Below the pieces are notes generated by a model. That model saw only the letters and a program-made list of their open reading frames with translations. It had not been told where the DNA came from and made no database searches. This document shows positions 57,415 to 64,000 of a stretch of 64,000 nt of DNA, in pieces; positions within the stretch are counted from its first letter, which is position 1; each line of letters starts with the position of its first letter. The DNA lies in contig MJGA01000009.1 of NCBI GenBank assembly GCA_001910725.1, forward strand, positions 1-64,000, in the 5' to 3' direction. This stretch comes from Phanerodontia chrysosporium. Its lineage: Eukaryota > Basidiomycota > Agaricomycetes > Polyporales > Phanerochaetaceae. The translations under genes were made by a program, and so were the position numbers.

Positions 57415-58313
57415 GCGCAAACGGAGAAGTGCTCAATGTGCACTGCTGTATGACTGAATGTCCCGGCATGTCATGTAATTTCTCCAGCGTAATGAGACAG
57501 TCTAAATCACTGTACGGTAGTCGCGCGGTCCGCCGCGCAAGGGCGCAGGGCGGAATCAAACCAGACTCCGAGAATTTGCCGAGTGCAGCGTCTCGCCTCG
57601 TCGGTGTTGCTTGTCTTCGTCCTCGATGTCCGCCCCAGCGACGACAATCCATTACACACCCTCCAGGCAAAGACCTTACGTATCCTCTCCTATGTTCTCC
57701 AGTTTTACTCCCAGGTTGCATGCGTGTTCTGACACGCCGGACGCTCTCAACAAGACTCATCCCGAGATACCCCACCCGCCAGAGACGCGGCTGCATGCCA
57801 CAGGGACCCTCCCACATATTGGGAAAAGTAATACATGTTTTGACATCGCTTGATGGTGCGTGAATGGCCTAATTGATGTTGAAAGGCAAATGCTGAGCAG
57901 TGAAATGTGGCGCAATCGTAGGCGGTCGCCTCCTCAGATATCTGTTCACGCAAACTGAAGATAGTCTTCGTTATTATCGGCCGTACAACTGCAGCTCGCG
58001 CATTCCGTTTTCACAGAGCCTTTTGTTCCGCTCGATTATGGGAGGGACCTCAAGAGAGTACGTCGTTATGACATCTGCGTTGTGCATATAGCTGATTGGG
58101 AAGCAGTTGTCCTCCGAACAAGACTTGGTCCCAATGTTGTCTTCGTAGTCCTGGACCTTGGCTACACGACACGGTGAGTTGTTTTGTTCTACTACGCGGT
58201 CGCGCTCACATCCGTAGTCTCATGCTCGGTGCGACAGCGGCAGCCACAGCCTCACCCCACCATACAAAGCCTGTCGCTGAAGGTCCAGGGACTGCACTAC
58301 GCCGCACCAAACC
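57415..58313. other. intergenic, no gene seen
   Basis: Between the MYND gene and kinase paralogue 3, which are read in the same direction. No exon-like sequence recognised. Confidence 0.5.
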
Positions 58314-60671
58314 ATGCCTTCCCCGAACCCTCTCACACGAATTGCTCGCAGACGTCAGCGCAAGGCCGCCACGAAGGCGCAGCCCACAGTCGACATGCCC
58401 GCCGTCACATTGCCGTCACCCTCGGAGCACTCTCAAGAGCTGGAATCTACGAAGAAAGCTGGCCGTAAGCTGTCCAAACTTCTGAAGCGCAGACCTCGTC
58501 GACAAGCGTCCCCACCCGCCGATCTAGTGGCGACCGTATCCCCGTTGCCCGATATCACACCCGACGACCCCGTCGCTGAACCATTGGAAGATCCGAGCCA
58601 CAGCAGATCCTCTGTCTGTCACAAGGACATGGCTTCGATGTTTATAGGCGCAGGAGATGTCATGTCTTCCGTTGTGCCCGCCGGCTCCCCCGTCTCGCCC
58701 TCTTTCGCCGAACCGCAAGTTGTGCCTCCCCCTACTCCCGCCAACCCCACTGCACTACAGCAGACACCTCCTCCGCGCGCATCAGCCCCCGATGGCGATT
58801 TCCCGCTGGCCCGCCATCTCGCTGCCGCCACCGAAGACGACGATTCTGGCTTCCGCGAAGCCGTCGAGCCCCATACACCGGAACACGCTTCTAAGACCTC
58901 CGCAGAGCAAGTGAATCTCCTGACCGCCTGCACGAGCGTAGCACTCCGTCACGAATGCGCTGACGAGGGATCGAAAAATGGCTCAGCTATAGCCTCGGAG
59001 CTTCGCTACTGCATCGAGGGCCTGCTTTGCACACCGCCCGCCGCACCGTGTACCCATGATCCTGCAACAGGTCTGAATACCCTCCCATCGCAGGCAGCGG
59101 CTGAGAAGCCCGTCTCACCTTCGAGCGGCGGAGGCGTATCGTCCGAGTTGGCTGAGGACAACGGAGCTCCCGGTACTGTCCAACCCAGCTCTGCTTGTGC
59201 TGTAGATCCTCCTCGATCCGATAGTGCTCCAGACTGCGCCGTTCAGAGCTCTCCTATCTTGTCGCGTGGACCTTCCCTGTTGCGACAAGACCAGAGTGCA
59301 CCTAATGTGGGTTGTCGTCCGAATCCTGACGAAACAACTACCCCTGGTAGCTGGACTCTTGCTTCCGGAGATCAACTCAAGCACGGGGAGAAGGTCTTTA
59401 CCATCGAAGGTCGGCTGGATCCCTCCACAGCCTTTGCGCGAGACGAGGCCAACAGAGAGGTCGTGATCAAGCTCATCAACTCACTCGCCTTGGAAACTCC
59501 TCAGGCCTCTGCAATTGTCACTGAACACCGCATCTTGAAGGAAGCTGCAGAGCGTGACGAGCCTTTTATCGACAAGTTGCTCGCATCGTGGAAAGATCAC
59601 CGATGTATATACCTCGTGATGGTACGTGCGAGACTTTCGATGCAGATAATGCAAGTTCTTGATTTACTACGCGCAGCCATACTACCATGCCAGCATCGGA
59701 CAAGTTCCATATGGAGTCCCTATCTCAAAGGTACTGAAGAGCCCAGTGTGGGACTATTACACGGCTACCGCGGAGATGGTATGTCCGTTTCACCATCGTC
59801 TCCAGTCGTTGCTCATTATCCTAGATCTTAGGCCTAGCGCGGTTGCATCAGATGGGTTACGCCCATCTCGAGATTGCTCCGGCCAATATCGTCATTGGGC
59901 CCACCGGACACATCGCGTTCACGAATTTCCGTGCCGCACAGCAAGTCGACGCGCAAGGTCGTGTATTATTTGTGCCGCCCTTCACCGCAGTCGGTTTCGG
60001 AGCACCTGAATGTCAACTCCTGGGGTTGCTCGGCGAAATCACACAGAAGGCAGACATCTGGAGCCTGGGACTGGTCATTGCCTGGATGTATGCGTGTCTT
60101 GCCGACACCCCGTACAGCGCACGTGCGGCTGCGAAGATTGACGCGTGGCAAGTGCGCCCTGGTGCCGAGCCCGCCGTTGACAACATGCGTACGCTGGACA
60201 TGATGCGCCTTGCCGCAATGGAGATGGATCCGCTTAAGTGCGACCCGCTTCCCTTGCTCAAATCGCAAAATCCGGACCTGTTTGATATGCTGTCGAAGGT
60301 ACGTTGCCAACGTTTGGTTCTCTGTCGTACTCAACGATGTGGGTCAGATGCTCGTACGCGATCCGCGCCACCGATGGTCTGCCGAGGAGCTCATGAAGCA
60401 TCGCTTCTTCCACTACATTGACTGGGACGACCTTGTGAAATGCGAACGTATGTCGCCTCGCGTCATCTATCGCTGCGATATCACTAATTCCGCGACGGTG
60501 TATATAGCTCTCTACAAAGTGACGAGACCACGCCCGCTCCCCACTATCAGCAAGACGTCATCGCCCGCCAAGAATCCCGACTATGACTTCTCGTACAGCT
60601 GCTCCAAGGACCTCATGGCCAAGGGCCTTGAGCGCCACTACGGCCGCAAACCCGCGGACGCCCGCTCGTAA
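58314..60671 (+). CDS. pseudokinase, paralogue 3 of the kinase-like family (715 aa)
   Basis: Exons 58314..59621, 59677..59778, 59825..60298, 60348..60447 and 60508..60671. Starts MPSPNPLTRIARRRQRKAATK, then about 340 residues of Ser/Pro-rich disordered sequence. The kinase fold is recognisable from REVVIKL (Lys at about 386) to MLVRDPRHRWSAEEL and the family tail NPDYDFSYSCSKDL. The catalytic residues are gone: the HLDLKPEN of the paralogues is HLEIAPAN (Glu486 for Asp, Ala for the loop Lys), and DFG is replaced by NFR at 504-506. The glycine loop is also lost. The frame is otherwise intact, exon 4 is 100 nt as in paralogue 2, and splice signals are good, so it looks like a conserved non-catalytic protein rather than a decayed gene. 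A scaffold or allosteric role is inferred. Confidence 0.85.
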
Positions 60672-61220
60672 AGCCACCCTCGCTATGTCTTGACAACTTT
60701 TCTGTTTTCTGTTATAATGACTGAAAAGACTCAGCAACTCACGACCTGTACACGACCTGTACGCACCGTATCGAAATGAAATCATTGAATATTAGCGCAT
60801 CTTTACGACCGATTACGGGCATGCGTCGAAGTACCTGGCAAGTAGTATCCGGATTTTGACGATGGTAGGGTGTCATGCATGCACAATATGTTTGTTCTAG
60901 GCTACTATAAACCGCATACCACAAACCAAAGTCTTGAAGACACCCTCGAAGAAGGTAGAGGTCGCTCGTCGCTCCTTACCGTGGTTTCTGCATGTGGTTT
61001 CCACTTGCAGCGGTCTTCTCGAGCATAGATCACGTGGCACGAAACGAAACCGAACTTGGCTCTCGAGTCGTTTCTCCCTCTCTCTCGTCTCGCACCCGCC
61101 CGCAACTACCGTCCTACGATGACTAGGAATCTTCTATCTGTGCGTGCACATCCACATGCGCCAACTAGGCACAGCTCATCTCTAGCCTAGGAGAACACCC
61201 GGGAGCGAACCTTCCCTTCT
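60672..61220. other. intergenic, promoter region of MYND paralogue 2
   Basis: No gene or repeat recognised. Confidence 0.5.
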
Positions 61221-62813
61221 ATGTTCGGTCTCCATCGCCCCTCCTCGCTAGCGGGCGAGACTCTTGCGGCATATACACCTGCTGCGGACACTCCCGTCCC
61301 CACTGCTATGCAAGATGCACATAGGGGCACATGCTTCATTCTCGGAGAAACGACGCCAGAAGTCATAGAAGCGCTCGCGCAGGACGACTTCCGACGCACA
61401 TGGAAAGCCTTCAGCGCCACGCAGCGCGAAGAGACGATTTTACGAAGCCTGCGCAGCATTCACGACACGTATCCCGAAGGGTCACTTCCCAGAGATCTCG
61501 ATGTCACTGAGTCCATGGGCTTTCTCTGTCCTGATTCGTCGCTTCAGGCGCTGACAGCTCGAGGTGGCGACGGTCTGCTGGATCTCGCGCACGCGATCCT
61601 TCCGTCCGACATCGACGTTATCGGCTCTAGCTACACATACGTCCCCCACCCAGCTATAGACTTCATGATCCAGGTGGTAGACTCAGACAGCACCCTGGCA
61701 TCTGGGTTGGTGGCTACTATGATAAGGTGTACTCGCACGCTCTACCTCACCATATTGGTTCTTCAGATCATTCGCTGCACGGTAAGAGTTCTCCTCTCAT
61801 ATCTGGCGTAATACAGACTGTATGCTTACATCGCTCAGTTATCTCGCGAATTTTGGAAATACCCCTTCAGAGTCGCCCCAATAAGGCGGAAGGTCTTCGC
61901 CAGTCTTGCTCCCCAATCCGGAGAACAGAGCTTGTGGGGCATAGCGATGGGAATGGCAGAACGTAGGGCGTCTCCATACGACCAGTATCACAGATGCTTC
62001 TTCTGTCGCAAGACCCAGGAGGGGAGCGCGTTTAAACGGTGCAAGCCTTGTGCCACGGCGGGATGGCATATAATATACTGCTCTAGGTTTGTCATGTCCA
62101 TCCCGAGTCAGAAGATATCATAGATCATGACCACACGGCAGGGAGTGCCAGAGAGAAGACTGGACACACGGAAAGCCCTATCCTCATAAGCAAGTATGCG
62201 GCAAGGACTCTGCGACACCAGTAGCTTCCGTTTCCCAGCCAAGGGCCAGAAATAGCGATACTGGAAGAATTGCCAAGCTCCCTAAACCCGACAACGGGTA
62301 TAAGCGATCCCCCGCCCTGCTTTGGCAGTTGCTAGGCCTAAGGCAAGACCGCAGCCTCGCCTACTTGGTGCGTACTCACCCGTCCCCGCACATCAACCTG
62401 CTGATCATCGGAGAAGGTGAGAGACGCGGAGCACGAAACGACTCACATCGTCTCCCTCGACACAACATTCGCGGAGCCTCAGATGAAGCCTCAGATGAAC
62501 CAGTTTTTGGCCATACGCAACAGAGGTGTGTTAATGATTTCTTGCGGTGAAACAACGCACGACCGACCGGGTATCTTCAGCGTTTCGCAACGGCGAGGCA
62601 TTCGCGGTGCGCGCCCTGTACGCAATGCTCCATACAATGACGGCGGACGACAATCTGAAAAGCGAAGAACGGACACGCCGTCTCGGCCTTCTCAGGTGTC
62701 AGTTGGAAAAAGAGTATGGCGTAGCCGTCGATGCCGCACCTATTCCCTTGTCCGACATCCCGAAGCCCACACCTCGAGAGCTCGAGGAGCTGACGCAGCT
62801 GCAGAGCACGTAG
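61221..62813 (+). CDS. MYND zinc-finger protein, paralogue 2 (459 aa)
   Basis: Exons 61221..61781, 61839..62086, 62142..62367, 62414..62525 and 62581..62813; phase is consistent. Starts MFGLHRPSSLAGETLAAY. The MYND finger is CFFCRKTQEG...CKPCATAGWHIIYCS, then ECQREDWTHGKPYPHKQVC, split by an intron exactly where paralogue 1 is split; the following exon has the same length in both genes (226 nt). C-terminal features match paralogue 1: YKRSPALLWQLLGL, NRAFRNGEAFAVRALYAML and QLEKEYGVAVDAAP. The N-terminal region is shorter and has the extra intron 61782..61838. Predicted to be a protein-interaction adaptor. Splicing 62368..62413 uses a GGAG acceptor, slightly unusual; an unspliced reading would change the frame and end early. 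Confidence 0.8.
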
Positions 62814-63031
62814 TTGGATCCACAGGTACGTGCGCGATGTTGCCAGGGAAACAATATGCTCACGCAATTTTACTGTAGAGAACGCATACCTTTAGAGTTT
62901 TTTTTGTCTTTGATTTCGCTCCTTCCGTCGCAGCTCGCTTCCGCATACCCTCAAAGTGATACCCGTCCCACGCAGTCTTAATTCTCACTTCAATTATCAT
63001 GGGCAGCTCATGACATGTATCAATGAGCTAC

Positions 63032-63390
63032 TGTTAAAATTATATGGACTTACTTGTAGTGTAGTAACGAGTTGAATAGACTTGTTCGCGCAGGAATAAG
63101 ACGAGTCAACGACGAGGACGACGGGGACGGCGTCCTCGACACTGTATTTATACTCCATGCCTAGGAATATTACAGAAAATGACGTAAATTACCTAGAATA
63201 TTTGCTCGCCGTCTGGTACAGCGAGCTCACGTGAGAGTGGCACGGTAGAACGTGTCTACCGAGCAGGAGGTGCGGGGCGACTCGCGCGCACAGCGCAGAG
63301 TCCTCCGGGTCCGCGGTGTCAGGGGTCTAACAGGCGCCCGCCCGCCCGCGCATGTCGCGCGTTGGCCTCACGCCTATGCCGTTCAATCCG
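63032..63390 (+). mobile_element. solo LTR, copy 3 (damaged)
   Basis: Begins TGTTAAAATTATATGG and follows copies 1 and 2 through the GTAGAACGTGTCTACCGAGC block. It lacks about 20 bp of the segment around CTAGCTACATAC and loses similarity near the 3' end, where CTCTTCAACA is replaced by unrelated bases. No target duplication could be found. It is older or secondarily damaged compared with the other two. Confidence 0.75.
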
Positions 63391-64000
63391 TACAAAAAAT
63401 GTATACCGTAGACTTTTTCGTGATACAGCGTACTTCGTTGGGGTCCAAGAGACTCGAAGTTAAACGCCCCCCCCCCTCCCCTTTCAAACTCCGCTCGCGT
63501 GGCCGTCGCGTGGACACGGGCGCTCAACCTCACGTCACCGCCTCGGAGCGTCGGGCGCGCGCCCGTAATAAACTGGTAAGCTCAAATACTTACTGGGACT
63601 AATTTCCTATGGTAAGCGGTGGTAACAGACTCGCTTCTTACATCTATAAGTAACCTTTCTTACCAAAAGCTAGAGTCTCCCGCCGGCGCTTGCACTTCCA
63701 ACCTCAAGTGCTCAGACCGACACCCGCCCCGACGTCCCTCTTTACGTAGTGGTAGATTAGCGCGTCGAAGGAATGTCTTCGACGCCCTTGTGGCGTCGAT
63801 GCGAGCCTCTCCTATCCCAATATAGACATTTTGCGTCCCGAAAAGGAAAGAAATCGCTGTTACAGGCTTGATTATATTGTACAATAGTGTGGAGTATTCT
63901 TTGTTATACATGACAGTGACGTAGGACATTAATCAAAGAGTTTTACGGACTCGCGTTCGAGATTCGCGAAGAACAACCGCTGCGACGTGACCTCAGACCG
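63391..64000. other. right-edge intergenic, no gene seen
   Basis: A run of nine or more C at about 63466 and no recognisable gene or RNA. Confidence 0.45.

Overview
The window reads as nuclear DNA of a filamentous basidiomycete, probably an agaricomycete. Genes are broken by many 45-80 nt introns with GTRNGY donors, CTNAY-like branch points and YAG acceptors. The protein families are those that expand in mushroom-forming fungi: F-box/LRR, AIG1-like GTPases, MYND fingers, BTB-like proteins and Ser/Thr kinase-like proteins. There are no operons or ribosome-binding sites. Gene models were spliced by eye; reading phase was carried through every intron and used as the check.

Region 1 (1-9.5 kb) is accessory DNA. 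The 3' part of a hypothetical gene runs off the left edge. Then comes a 4-kb fold-back structure: two inverted arms, two convergent copies of one unrecognised three-exon gene (one intact, one with a nonsense codon), and three arrays of four 26-28 bp palindromes. Next are a hammerhead-type ribozyme motif, a short tract of telomere-like CCCTAAA repeats, and a solo LTR with a perfect 5-bp target duplication.

Region 2 (9.5-23.5 kb) holds a two-finger C2H2 transcription factor gene with an unusually GC-rich 4-kb upstream flank, a diverged duplicated segment, and an AIG1-like GTPase pseudogene whose P-loop codons are split by a second solo LTR.

Region 3 (23.5-44 kb) is the gene-rich core: an F-box/LRR gene, a small secreted peptide candidate, an intact AIG1-like GTPase, a frameshifted F-box/LRR copy, a 2,373-codon gene joining a ZNFX1/NFX1-type SF1 helicase to three CbxX-type AAA modules, a second intact F-box/LRR paralogue, and a nine-exon MFS transporter.

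Region 4 (45-63 kb) contains three paralogous kinase-like genes, one of them a clear pseudokinase, interleaved with a BTB-like gene lacking its head, two MYND-finger paralogues sharing intron positions, and two unrecognised exon clusters. A third, damaged LTR copy lies near the right edge. The kinases, MYND, F-box and GTPase genes all occur as diverged pairs or triplets, so the locus looks like a nursery of local duplication and decay rather than a single pathway. Long stretches between genes hold nothing I can defend as coding.
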